Assembly: GCF_933775445.1 (NCBI RefSeq)
Contig: NC_065876.1
Coordinates: 4,278,001 to 4,342,000 of the forward strand
DNA length: 64,000 nt
Direction: 5' to 3'
Source: Argentina anserina
Lineage: Eukaryota > Streptophyta > Magnoliopsida > Rosales > Rosaceae
In this document: positions 48,317 through 59,954 of the stretch, in pieces
How the letters are laid out: every line of letters starts with the position of its first letter
How positions within the stretch are numbered: position 1 is the stretch's first letter
Made by a program: the position numbers and the translations under genes
The notes under the pieces: model-generated
What the model saw: the letters and a program-made list of their open reading frames with translations, nothing else
Told to the model about the DNA's origin: nothing
Databases searched by the model: none

Positions 48317-51300
48317 CTAATCTTCCACATCTGAATGAGATCTTTGTGTGGGGCTAACACTTCCACCTCGAGTGATTTTTAGTGCTGTCAAAGCCTTTTG
48401 TATTTCCATTGTCATTGCACTATCCACGCTACCAGACGATAGTTTCTTATGTGATTTCTGTAAATGAAGCTTAAGAGAGCTGCTACTCAGACCCGCATTC
48501 ACCCCACAGATGGGGCAAACTTTCATCATTGGCTTCCGCTGTTGCCACTCCATTGAAGCTCTACCATGCAGCCTCTTATCCAAATCCAACAAGATCTTTG
48601 CAAACCCATCGTTGGGTTGTGCTCGGCGATGAACCTGCTTTAGAGAATTCCATGCTTCTAATAGAGTGGATTTCCTGCACCACAGAAAGATCACGTATGT
48701 AGCTAATCATTTCGGGAAGGTAGCCTTGTTGCAACATACAGAAATAGTGAAGACGTATCATATCAGCGAGTATACTGCAGTTTTTACTTACTTTCGAAGC
48801 ATTAGGTACGCAAGCACTAGTGTTGCGCTTCTACTTTTCCCTTCAAAGCAATGGACTAGGACCTTCCCTCCTGTTTGTTCAACATGATCAATAAACTCAA
48901 CCGCTTCATCAAAGATATTGCTGATGTTGAAATCTTCACTGTCACATATCTGTTCATTCATACAGTAGAGTAGCCTAATGAGGACAGTTCAGATACAAAA
49001 GTATGATGAAAGCAGAACATATACACACTGATGAAAGGTAAGAACAAAGACAACACAGCTAAATATGACCAAGTACACCAAATATTGGATACAATAAATA
49101 GTCACATTACGAAACATACTAGTTTGTAATGGTTGTCCCCTTGGTCAAATATTCATGACACCACTATCAGGATATTTGTATTTGAATTCTAAATTACTGT
49201 AATAAAGGCTACGCTAGGCCAATGGAAGAAGAAGTGACTTGCTATTTCAGTCATTCTGTTTTATTAAGAGACTTACGAATGTGCAGATGGCTTCTAGGAG
49301 CTAAGATATCATAACATGACCTTCAGATGGGCTGAGGAGATGTGTTTAAAAAAAAATCCCTAAATGATGATGAACCAACAATTGTAAACAAATGAGAAAC
49401 TACTTACAGAGTAATTTTTGTATTCAAATAGATCAGGAAACTGAGAATCTGACTGTCCAATTTCATTGGAACACAAACATAATATATGAGTAATTCCTAA
49501 GCTTTGCAGTGTGTATACAGATCGTGCAGCAAGTGCTCCACCTATAAACAGGCTACTTGTGATTCGAGATGGCCTCTCTGTATTTGCAGCCTCAGATATC
49601 AATGAAATTCTCTCGAGAATATGTTCAAGTCTGACCTGTTAATAAAGATAAAAGGTGAAGAAAGAAAACATGAAGACAAAAAAGAGAAGTGACAATAGCT
49701 TCTAAGCGACAGCCACCTTAGTACATTTTTTGTTGTACAGAAATAAAATTACCTTCAATTCATAAGCATCAACTATGCCGTTATTGTCACTACCCTCAAA
49801 GAAGCCAGCATTGAAATTGTTCTCTTGGCAAAGTCTGACGGCTTCGCTCTTTAGCATTTCATTCCACTGTTCCAATTCTTTGCTCGTTTCAGCATCAACC
49901 TGAGCAATGTAATATTAAAACTTAAAGAGTTTGTATGAAGAAAGGACTATCCCATAGCATGGAACTCACCCACCCCACTACATATATATCTCCATCTTTT
50001 GTCTGGTATACATGCAACTACATTATCTAGTGTACCAACGTGAAAAAAGAGCAACACTGAAATCAAACATACAACTATCCTTGACAGTATTATTGTCTGT
50101 TATTTAGACAGATGATACTTCTACCCATGATGTTACCGAAAGTGTGAGCTCTGCATACCAGAACTATGAAAAGCAACTATTAATCATATCAGCAGACAAA
50201 TTCAATGAGTGCAAAACTTCCCAACTAATTATACATATCATCACAGTACCGTTTTTACTATAAAGAATTCCAACCTTCGCATTTTTATTGAAGTCCCGGA
50301 GCTTTGCTGTCAAACGCAGACTACGGAGGGGATCTGAACTTGCACTCCCTTTCCAAAACTTTCCATGCCAACTCTCCCTTGACATGGGAGAGCTGCAGTC
50401 ATAGCTTTCTTTCTGTCCTGAAGTTGAAGACCTTGTAGCAGTTCTCTGCGATTCAGAATCACTAAAATCTGACTGGTTCTCACTGACAAGCCTCTCCTTA
50501 CCTGGTGTAGAAGGAAAATAACCAGTTCCGGCAGCTTGTGATGGGGACTCAGTAACTACCAAATCCTCTTTCTCGGACTCTGCTACTTTATCTATGATAT
50601 TGAAAAATATACGTGTCAAATTCTCCAGCTTTTGATGAAGTGTGATTAAGAAGATATGGAATCCCTGCAGATCCCTAAGAGCACGTTTGAATCCACTACG
50701 AAATTCTTTAACAACCGTAGTCATTTCCATTGTTTGGGTATCAGATGCATCAGTATCTTGTAACGAAGGACGTCCTAATTTCCCTAATGTTATGTCGTGT
50801 AACAGATTAGAGGAGTATTCACAATTGTTCAGTAGTAACTCAACCAGCTTTGGATAAATTTCCTGGTCATTAGCACGTTTACCAGCAGGAGGACGACGGG
50901 GAACACCAGAATCAATAGCCACAATTGGAAAATCAGAAAAAAGTAAATCATCTGAGAGTTGACTCTTTATGCTCATTTGACTAGACCTTGGCGACTCCAT
51001 GATGTCTGAAAGATCAGACTTCTGTGTTACCAATCCTGCATTGTGCAATCTGATATCTACTGAAGTTGCCCTTCTATCCTTTTGTAGAGCTCTAATCACT
51101 CTTGGTTTGTATCTCTTGATGGCTGAATCAAATGCTTCCTCCAATCTGTCCATATTTCCAAAGTCCATTTTGTCTGCAAACAATAAATTTGCAGAGTTTC
51201 CACGCCATCTGAGCTGACGGCAAGGTAGTCTATCTTCATTTCTGATGACTAGGTCCAGTAACAAAATCCTACCAAGAGAAGCTGCTGTTTTTTCTGCGGT

Positions 51301-53154
51301 ATCCTTCGCCTCAAATATACTTGAGCTTTCAAGTAGAGGAGATCCATGAACATAACTGCATAAACGAAAGATGTGATCTTCAAAACACCATTTAAAAGAT
51401 CCAGTTATCCAATCAGAAGCACTTATTAATGCTACATGTCATGAAATGCCATGCTACATTATTATTATAAGCATACAGCAAGGCCATAGATGGAAACATA
51501 ACATCATCTAGAATGCCTAAAGAATGTGCTAAATGTATATGGAATGGTCCTAGAAATCAATAGAGTTATTTTAATGGCGAGAACTAGTTATGTGCATCCT
51601 AGGTAGCAGACTCATAAATCTATTGGAATGCTTCCTGAATTGATATTGAACTTCTGAAAAATTGAGCAACTCAGATATACCTCATGAGCAGAAGGCATCG
51701 GCTAAGTTCAAGAGCTTCCAAAAGTTCTGAACATGTCATTTCCCCACATTCATCTCCTTCTGAAACTGCTGCTTCTCTTGCTTTCTCTGCTGCTTCCTTC
51801 ATCTGGAGCCACTCCATACTACAATTATGTATAACCCTGGCCTGCAACGTCCAACTGAATGGTTCAAGAGAAATATCACAGCAATTTCAGAGAGAAGAAA
51901 GAAGCATTTTGGCAAACATAATAGGCTAGCCTGATCAGAAAGGTAAAACCTGTGGAGTTCGAACTCCAAGCCACTTTGCAAATTCATAACCTAGACGTTC
52001 AGACTGTGTGGCCATCCTTGACGAGGAAATCTTTATGCAAGCCACTGCTTCTTTAGAAGAATTATCATCATTCCCTGGTTGGTTGAAAAGGGCAAAGAAA
52101 ACAACTCCTCCGGAATTCACTGTCACCTATATGCAGCAGAACTGAGAGATGATGAGGCAACATATAAATAATAATGACACACTTCTTTGATTCAATCCAA
52201 TAAACACACAATGATGCTCCATATGTGATTGAAGGGGTTGCTTACCTCCAGCGCTCGGTTCATTTCATCCTCAGACTGATCAGTGCTGCTACTGTGTTCA
52301 GTGTGGTGAAGTGAAGAAAGCCTATCCCACGAGAAAAAACTCGACTCAATGTCCAACGTAGCAGCTTTACCAAGTCTTTCCCAGAGACTGACTTCCGTGG
52401 TTTGCTCAGGCGACGTGGGGCCTTTCCATTCCTCACTAGACTCTCCTGCACTGAATGCCAACCCACAACCATGATGATACTATGTTCCACATTTCAATGC
52501 ACATATTCATAACCACAAGATAGCACAAAGTTAACAGCAACCTAGAAGGCATTGTGTCAAGCCTTAACGGGCGGCGAGGGAAGCCAGAGGATTGGTACTT
52601 GGAGCTGCGTTTACGGACCAATTCCAGCCATTGAGTGATCTTGAAGGCCGGTCCAGACGCAATGTCACCCAACATATACAAGACCTACATTCCCAAACTA
52701 CATTTTACATCAACCATTGTTTTATTTCTGTAAATATCAGCTACTATCAACATCATAACATTACACACAAGCATTCAAACAATTCAAATTTCAAAGAACT
52801 CAAAAGTAACTGACCCGGGAAGTGACGGTAAGAGGCAGAGGAGCCTCGAGGTCGTCAGATCCAGGGTCCAAATCCTTATCTTCCTGCAAATTCAGCATGA
52901 CCCAATTCGTTTTATGTCTAAACAAATCAATCTCATAAATAAAGATTGCAACTTTATGCAATGCACTAAAAACCCAGATCCCAAAATTGGCAAGAAATGA
53001 AGCAAAAGTAAAATAAGCAATAGGGTACAAGATTTTAATGATCTGGGTTTAAACAGAAGGTGGCAAAAGAGAGAGGGGTTTGGAGGAGGAATACCTGGAC
53101 CTGCAGAGGGTTGATGATTGCAGGCAGCTCCTGCTTTTGCTCTGGTTTTGCCAT
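48317..53154 (-). CDS. PHS1: Dual-specificity phosphatase PHS1 (propyzamide-hypersensitive 1)
   Basis: Eleven exons on the minus strand give 928 aa: 53154-53095, 52883-52815, 52684-52542, 52450-52246, 52126-51950, 51841-51681, 51355-50275, 49899-49753, 49635-49408, 48949-48792, 48674-48317. The N-terminus has [20 protein letters not shown] and the basic LVRKRS, the MAPK-interaction region. An atypical actin-fragmin-kinase-like domain follows, with [38 protein letters not shown] and [16 protein letters not shown]. The phosphatase domain has the HC-x5-R loop HCFEGKSRS with Cys about 791. The tail has [20 protein letters not shown] and a leucine-rich export-like end ([12 protein letters not shown]). 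In Arabidopsis PHS1 phosphorylates alpha-tubulin through the kinase-like part and restrains it by dephosphorylation, tuning cortical microtubules under osmotic stress and ABA. Length matches Arabidopsis (929). It is convergent with ClpC. Confidence 0.95.
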
Positions 53155-53240
53155 TATGTTTATTTTTGGGAGAGCTAGTTTTTCTTTAGAAAATATAATG
53201 AGAAAGACAGGGCACCACTCTCCTCAATTCTTAGCGAGTT

Positions 53241-53242
<2 letters not shown>

Positions 53243-53278
<36 letters not shown>
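53243..53278 (-). repeat. (CT)18 microsatellite in the PHS1 leader
   Basis: 36 bases of pure GA on the plus strand, CT in the sense of the gene, ending 88 bases before the start codon. Confidence 0.97.
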
Positions 53279-53281
<3 letters not shown>

Positions 53282-54263
53282 GGGAAAAAGAGTCCCTTTG
53301 CTTTATATAACCATTTTGGAAGTTGGCGCCTTTTCAGGGCTCTCTGCTCTTGCAAACATTTAAATAGTCACTCCAAGATATAGCTGGTGGTAAACTGGTA
53401 CTGCTGGTTTGGTCTTCAACAGTGCAACTCTTGCTTACGAGTTAGATTGGGTTTTGGGAACTGATAGCTGTTGCTGTTGCTGTTGCTACAAGCTATGCTA
53501 TGATTAGGAACGCACACACTGAATCTTTCTGCTTTGGTTCTTCAGCATAGTGCATTATCCTCGGTTGTTTATAGTGATGGGGTTGTGTGTGTTTATAAAA
53601 TATAGTATTACACCATCACTGAAACCTACGTAAATATCCACGGATCCACCGACTGCTCTGATTTAATTAGGTGTTGTTCTTCCTCATCTCCCAACGGCTC
53701 TTTTTCTTCTTTTGGTGGACAAAATAACAAGATTTTCATTTCTTAGAACAATTCATTGATCTATTATTTAAAACCGTCACACGTATGTCCATCACTAAAT
53801 GCTCGACATATTATTTAGGCCTCCCTTCATAAGGCAATAGCGTTACACATAGAAACATCTCGCCCAATTTTCTCTCTTAACAAGACCAAACACTCCCAAG
53901 TGATGAAGGATGCATGGCAGACTCACGTAAGTATCACGTTGTGATATATTTCAGTTCAGTATTGCACTGACAAAGTTTAATAATTGTGCATGATTTTAGT
54001 TTTAGGTCGGAATTTAAACACGGAGATAACATCAAGTGATCAATTTACGCTATAATTCATTAAGATCTCAATAGAAAATTATATCGTTGGCCCTTCATTG
54101 TCATTTGTTAAGGAAATACAGTTCGAACAAGATAAAATTTTATTGTCACCTTTTGCTTGTGTATAAACAAAAATGCCGTGCTGTACATCTAACAAACTGA
54201 AACATCTCTTTTGCAGTTATGCACGAATATGAGTTGCAGATTGACTTTTCAGCAAACCGGCCA
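53279..54263. other. Spacer between PHS1 promoter and SCPL 3' end
   Basis: Probably the PHS1 promoter and the 3' flank of the carboxypeptidase gene. A short (TTGCTG)n stretch lies at 53470-53486. No other gene seen. Confidence 0.4.
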
Positions 54264-56593
54264 TCAGAATACTTGAGGTAGAGGCCTGCCTTGAAGTAAT
54301 GACTTGAATAGCATGAGTGATCTCTCCGGCTGTGAGAATGGAGCTTCATGAGAGGCACCTCTAATGGTAGCAAATGAAAGTATATTCCCATAAACTTGAG
54401 TCCATCCACCAACCTGTACACAATATATAGATTACAAACTAGTCCAACTCAAATTCCTACAATGAGAAAGTTAATGAGCATTGCAAAAAATACCTGCTTT
54501 CCCTGAAACCAAACTCTATAAGGGACAGTGGTGTTCAATCTTAGCTCCCTTGCCAATCTGTTGACCAAGCTTCGGCTTCCGGTCAATGGAATTACAGAAT
54601 CTTGATCACCACTGAATATAGAAATTATTTTTGTGATGATTATTGCAAATAGAAGTAATGTCACTATTAATTATATTAAAATTAACATGACATATAGTTA
54701 CCTGTAGACTAAAACTGGAATTCCAGCCTTGACAATCGATCCAACTACTGAGATGGTAGGGTTTTCTAGGTTGAGCATTTGGTAGTCCAAAATGCTAGTA
54801 TGACAACATACGAAAAAAAAAGTATAAGATTTTAACTAGGTAACTAAGATATTGTATCTGTATATTATATCAAGTTAATGGAGTTACTTGCTGCAAACAT
54901 CCCATCTTCGAACTCCAACAAGCTTAGCATGGAGAGCATTCTGCACATCTTTTCGGTTCAAGTAGTTCACAATCTTGTCTTCTACACACACATCAATCCG
55001 CTCTGTAATTTGCTGCCACATTAATATGAAGAGTTAGAAGTGTAAGACGTGGGAGAAATGGCACACTATATGGTTAAATGTGTGAGTAGGCTTAATTACA
55101 TTGGGGCTTATAGCCTTTGACTGTGAGAGCACAGATGAAATGCAGACATCAAGAGTGACATCATACTTGTCCACAAATTTACTGGTTTCTCTGCTCACTT
55201 GGCTCATAACTCTTGAACAAACTGGTGAAACCGAGTCTCTATAGTACTCGCTCACGTAGCGGGAGTAGTTGCAAACAGAAGTGAACATTCTGTATGTTGA
55301 GTCTGATATGAGTCCATGAGACCATAAATACTCAGCCCTTGAATTAAAATCGGTGGCGTATTCTAGCACAGGGTTACCCAACTGCATGCACACATAGTTA
55401 GAGAGTTGATATGTAAGTTGCCTTGAACTGAATTCTGTTCACTCAAAATTGCTAAATCATGAACTTCTTCTACTCACAGCTAGTCCTTTAAGATTGAACA
55501 ACTTCTCTTTGCTATTAGCTTCAGTCATAAGCTTAGCAAGTTGAGGGATGTAGTGACCTGGTATCAAGAACCAGCTAAGTAAAACAAAAAGGATAAACAT
55601 AGTGAATCCTGATAGTACTATAGAGTGCATGCATGAGAGAGCTTACCTGCATAACTTTCTCCAGTCAGAAACAAATCTCTGTGCTTATATTGAGGGAACT
55701 TCTTGAACCAGCGTTGTAAGAATACAAGATTGTCCTTGGCTTAAGGGGTCAAATGCAGACACAACATTCAAACATCAAGACAGAAACAATTTAAATCATG
55801 GAAGGAACAAAAGAAAAAAAGTTCCCTACAACAGACATTTCGGTAGGATTGATGTTTTAGAAGCCACTTCAAAGCCTAATGCAAGAAACAAAAGGAGAAA
55901 AGTAGACAGAAGCAAGAAACTGAAGGATTAATATCTTTATACTTGAACAGAAGTACCTGTTGCTTCATCATCCACTGCCACATAGTTGGAGCTTTGTCTA
56001 GAATAAGAGAATCCAACACCAATTGGTGTCTCTAAATACAACATATTAGCCTCTGCAAAATAGAACTATAAATAATATTAAAAAATTAAGAAATTAAGAA
56101 ACCATATTATGCAAGAAAATAAATACAAATCATCTCCATGCATTACCTCTATTCCAGCTGTAGTCATTTCTAACCAGAATTTGACCATCTGGTCTAAAGG
56201 GTCCATTTTCAGAGAAGGCCCCTACCCCAAGAGAAGAACAACCAGGACCTAAATGAAACATAAATTGACCCCCATCAAGAATACCACATTGTCAACTTGA
56301 GTTCACGCTGAAGAAAGCAAAAGCTTTAGTGTTACAGACCTCCATTTAACCAGAGGACCAAAGGCTTTGAAGCTGGGTTTATTTCTGCTTCAACAAAGTA
56401 GTAGAAAAGAGCTTTGTGGTTTTTCTGATGATCACCCACAGAAATGTAGCCTGAAAAGTGTTGAAATGACACATTTGGTTGTCCTGGAAGCCTAACTATC
56501 TTGTGATCATAGTGATGAGATGAGGACTCAACAACCTCCATGGCAATGAAGCACAGGTGAAGCACAAGCAGTTGAACAATTGCCATTGTCTTC

Positions 56594-56595
<2 letters not shown>
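54264..56595 (-). CDS. SCPL45: Serine carboxypeptidase-like 45 (SCPL45-like, S10 family)
   Basis: Ten exons on the minus strand give 464 aa: 56595-56340, 56248-56147, 56052-55957, 55739-55647, 55557-55478, 55381-55100, 55012-54888, 54794-54702, 54611-54494, 54413-54264. [20 protein letters not shown] is a signal peptide. The mature part begins near [18 protein letters not shown]. The catalytic serine is S180 in GESYA|GHY (split across exons 4 and 5), the aspartate lies in [11 protein letters not shown] (about 376-383), and the histidine is about H437 in [35 protein letters not shown] is the substrate-carboxylate and oxyanion region. The protein is expected in the vacuole or apoplast as a carboxypeptidase. 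The acceptor before exon 4 is the weak TTAAG. The start is the ATG directly after a CT microsatellite. Confidence 0.94.

Positions 56596-56634
<39 letters not shown>
56596..56634 (-). repeat. CT microsatellite abutting the SCPL start codon
   Basis: 39 bases of GA on the plus strand (CT in gene sense) run directly into the ATG, so the start context is CTCTCATG. Confidence 0.97.
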
Positions 56635-56637
<3 letters not shown>

Positions 56638-56946
56638 GGTTGAGTTTAGCTTAGTGGAGAGCAAAATATAAATGTGAAGACTTTTGTTTTTATGTTGTCA
56701 TTACAGTTGTGGTTTATGCTTGCAGGCCTGAAATCAATGGTGTTGAAAGAGACACAATCACTAGGGAGTGAGTCTGGTGTGTCATGTGTGCTTAGTTTGG
56801 GGTGAGTGGAGTCAGCAGCACTTATAAGATTGTTGTCAAGTAGAAATGAGCAATATATGTAGGAGAGATGGAATCTTGAATGATTTAGATTAGTAATCAC
56901 AGAAATTTCAGTTTTGTTCTTTCTGCATATTCTTCACCCTTTTGAC
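56635..56946. other. Promoter region of the SCPL gene
   Basis: Sequence upstream of the CT repeat up to a MITE insertion. It contains no further gene. Confidence 0.4.
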
Positions 56947-57449
56947 CAGGCACGGATGCAGAGGTGGTCTGGAGTTTGCTGCAGCCCACCCCATTTTTTC
57001 AAAAGAAACTTAAATTTTACTACATGTTAGAGCATAAGATTGAAAGTCAATACTCTTTCTCTCATCCACCGCTCCATGACTATGCTCTCTCTCATATCAG
57101 TCCTCTGCAATTCTTTGTCACTCTAAAACTCTAATCACTCTATTTGAAAAATCTTCATCCATAATCCTATTGATTAAGCAATCCCAGGTATATATCGATT
57201 GATTCGTATCTATTTCTCATATTAGTTTTTTTGGTTTATTTGCTATGTTTTTCTAAGTTTCTCTATCAATACAAAGTACATATGATAATTCATTTAACTT
57301 GAATCTCAGTCTTCTATCTTGTTCCAATAAGTGTAAACTATTATTTCCATATTGAAATTATCATTGTTCTACTACGAAGTCCTTAAAAAATTTTTTGGCA
57401 TTTGACCAAATTTAGCACACCCTATTATTAAATCCTGGATCCATCCGTG
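56947..57449. mobile_element. hAT-type MITE with 8-bp target duplication
   Basis: The element begins CAGGCACGGATGCAG and ends GGATCCATCCGTG, imperfect inverted ends sharing CACGGATG. Both sides carry the 8-base duplication CTTTTGAC (56939-56946 and 57450-57457), the length made by hAT transposases. No protein is encoded (503 bp). It sits about 350 bp upstream of the SCPL start. Confidence 0.8.
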
Positions 57450-57457
57450 CTTTTGAC

Positions 57458-58325
57458 TAAAGTAACACTAAGCGCATGATCTGTGGAAAGTGGCTTTTTC
57501 TTAAGATTACTTTCCATCTGTGAAAATGTGTTAAACTAATTGAATACATAGTTATCCAGAAAAGCCTTGTTAACTTCTGCATATTTTTCTTTTTAGAACT
57601 ACTTTGCAGTTCCTTTTTGGTTTTCCAAAAAAATGGCTGGATTAATTATTTAGCTTTTCTTTATCTCCAAGAACAACCCCTTATCTGGTTTCCAATTTTA
57701 AGAAGATTTGAACATAGCTGCATGATAAAAAAATAAAATAAAATTCTTTTCTTTGGGAAGGATAGCTACATGATAATTGCTATCAAGAAAATTTTGAAAA
57801 GGGTGATGGAATAGAAGGAAGAAAAATGATGCATATTTTTGAAAGAGAAAAGTTGTCAGCATTCCTCATCGATCCGACTGTTTAGTAAACACATCATGTA
57901 TCCCCACTTTGTTTTCCAAATCAGACAACATTACTGAAAGCAATTTACCAGATATCCAAGCATGGGATTCAACTGAAAAGTTCTTTTAATAAAATTGAAG
58001 GAGGAATTTGATCATCTGTATATAATCAAACATCAATGTAGGATGGAAATAGCATGCTTAAGTAAAATAGTCTCAGAGTGTTTTTAGTGGAGATTGAGCA
58101 AAAGCTCGCAAACCTTTTCTCTATGTATTCATCTGGGGATGAATTTGTTCTCTTTGACCTTTATGTTTTTAAAAAGGCTTCTCTTACAGAATGATCTGTA
58201 AGACTGTAACCATCCCACTTTGTTAAGTTGTCATTTTGTTTTAGTTGTATAGTGTAATACTACCTCACAGTGAAGGTCCACATGAGACACCACATGTTCC
58301 CCATCATAGCTTCAAAACAACTAGT
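57458..58325. other. Spacer, no gene seen
   Basis: AT-rich sequence with no recognised gene or repeat. Confidence 0.4.
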
Positions 58326-58899
58326 CATTGCTTCTATTGGGACCTGACCTGCCTCCTCCTTCTCTCATTCAGTTCTCTTTGCTGTGCCTGTGCGTGCCAT
58401 TTTCTTTCAACTGAGCTTTCAAGTCATCCAATGATCACTGAGGAAGATGGTCATGGCCACAAGTCACGGATAATTTGCCAACTGCTTCACTCCTTTTACC
58501 TTTTAAGTTTAATATTCTGATGATTACAATTAGGGGTTGGGGAAAGATATTGGACGATTTGTCTCAAATAAACTAAGCCAAGAGCAATGTGGCAAGCAAA
58601 ACGACTTGACATCATTGCTTCTATTGGGACCTGACCTGCCTCCTCCTTCTCTCATTCAGTTCTCTTTGCTGTGCCTGTGCGTGCCATTTTCTTTCAACTG
58701 AGCTTTCAAGTCATCCAATGATCACTGAGGAAGATGGTCATGGCCACAAGTCACGGATAATTTGCCAACTGCTTCACTCCTTTTACCTTTTAAGTTTAAT
58801 ATTCTGATGATTACAATTAGGGGTTGGGGAAAGATATTGGACGATTTGTCTCAAATAAACTAAGCCAAGAGCAATGTGGCAAGCAAAACGACTTGACAT
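58326..58899 (+). repeat. 287-bp perfect tandem duplication
   Basis: 58326-58612 is repeated at 58613-58899 with a period of 287, without a difference that I could see. It begins CATTGCTTCTATTGGGACC and ends ACGACTTGACAT. The unit has no coding content. Confidence 0.95.
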
Positions 58900-59954
58900 C
58901 AATGACATGTGAGATTTAGTTGGCAGTCAAATTTCTATGAACAATGCAGAAGAGGAATGAATGGTAGGTTGTTCTCATTGTGGAGCTACAATAAGGAAAA
59001 GTGATTAGTACAGAATTTTAAGCAACAATTTGGTTTTGGGAGATTGAATCCTATTATGATTCACTATACATGAGATTCCCACTATACATTTATAGATTCT
59101 TATATGATGCTTGGTTCTCAAAGAGGCAGAGAAGTGGACCCAGCATTACTGAAGTTCATGATGAATTAGGCTGATCTTCATTCTGACTATATCTCATATA
59201 AGAATTCTTTGATATGATTTCCTCAATGGAGTTGCCATTGTTTCATAATCTATGAGACTACCTAACAGTACCACAGTTGGAAAATGTGTCAAACAAGGAA
59301 AACCAACATTATGAAGGCTTTAGATGAACCTTGCCATGAAAGCAAAGCTTCCCCTTTTCTCTTCCATTTACTTATTTTTATTTCCCCTTTTGATGGAAAT
59401 TTTGTGTGGAGAAAAGCTCAGCAACTTTTGTGTTTTAATATTTACTCCATATACTTGTTGTCTTTAACTAAACACAGATGCTTAAGGATTCCTGTCATGT
59501 TCCTCAATTTTAGGGGTAACAATTCTAACCAGGTTGATGATTTGCTTACTTGGTTATGAACAATGTTATATCAATTACACGTTACATGATAATGAGAGAT
59601 GTTAAATCAACTCCCTCCTCGCCATGGTTTCATCGGCCATGGAGTATTAGACCCCGTCCTGATTACTGCAAAATATGGGTCACAGTGGGTTCAACCGTCC
59701 AATAATTTGTCTCCAACATTTTCATTCCATCACTGGTAACTGAACACGCCCGCCTTATATATGCATATGATTCGCAAATCTAAGAAGCTATTAATTACAT
59801 AAAAAAAATGGACTTGCATCCACGATTCCATCCGAGTTATTGACCCAAAAAGAAGACATCTGTCTGAGTACTATATAAAATGAGAAAATAAGAAAAATAA
59901 ATAGAAAATTTGAAAGAAAAAAGAATTGATATAAACAGTCCAAGGCAGCATCCA
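58900..59954. other. Spacer, 3' flank of the SCD2-like gene
   Basis: No supported gene. An ATG-initiated 91-codon frame at 59284-59559 shows no family resemblance. Confidence 0.4.

Noticed and set aside
56596..56664. Longer SCPL N-terminus reading through the CT repeat
   Set aside because: It needs a non-ATG start and adds a Ser-Leu repeat before a good signal peptide; the ATG at 56595 fits the family.
59284..59559. 91-codon ATG-started plus-strand frame
   Set aside because: No homology, AT-rich composition like the surrounding spacer, and no gene context.
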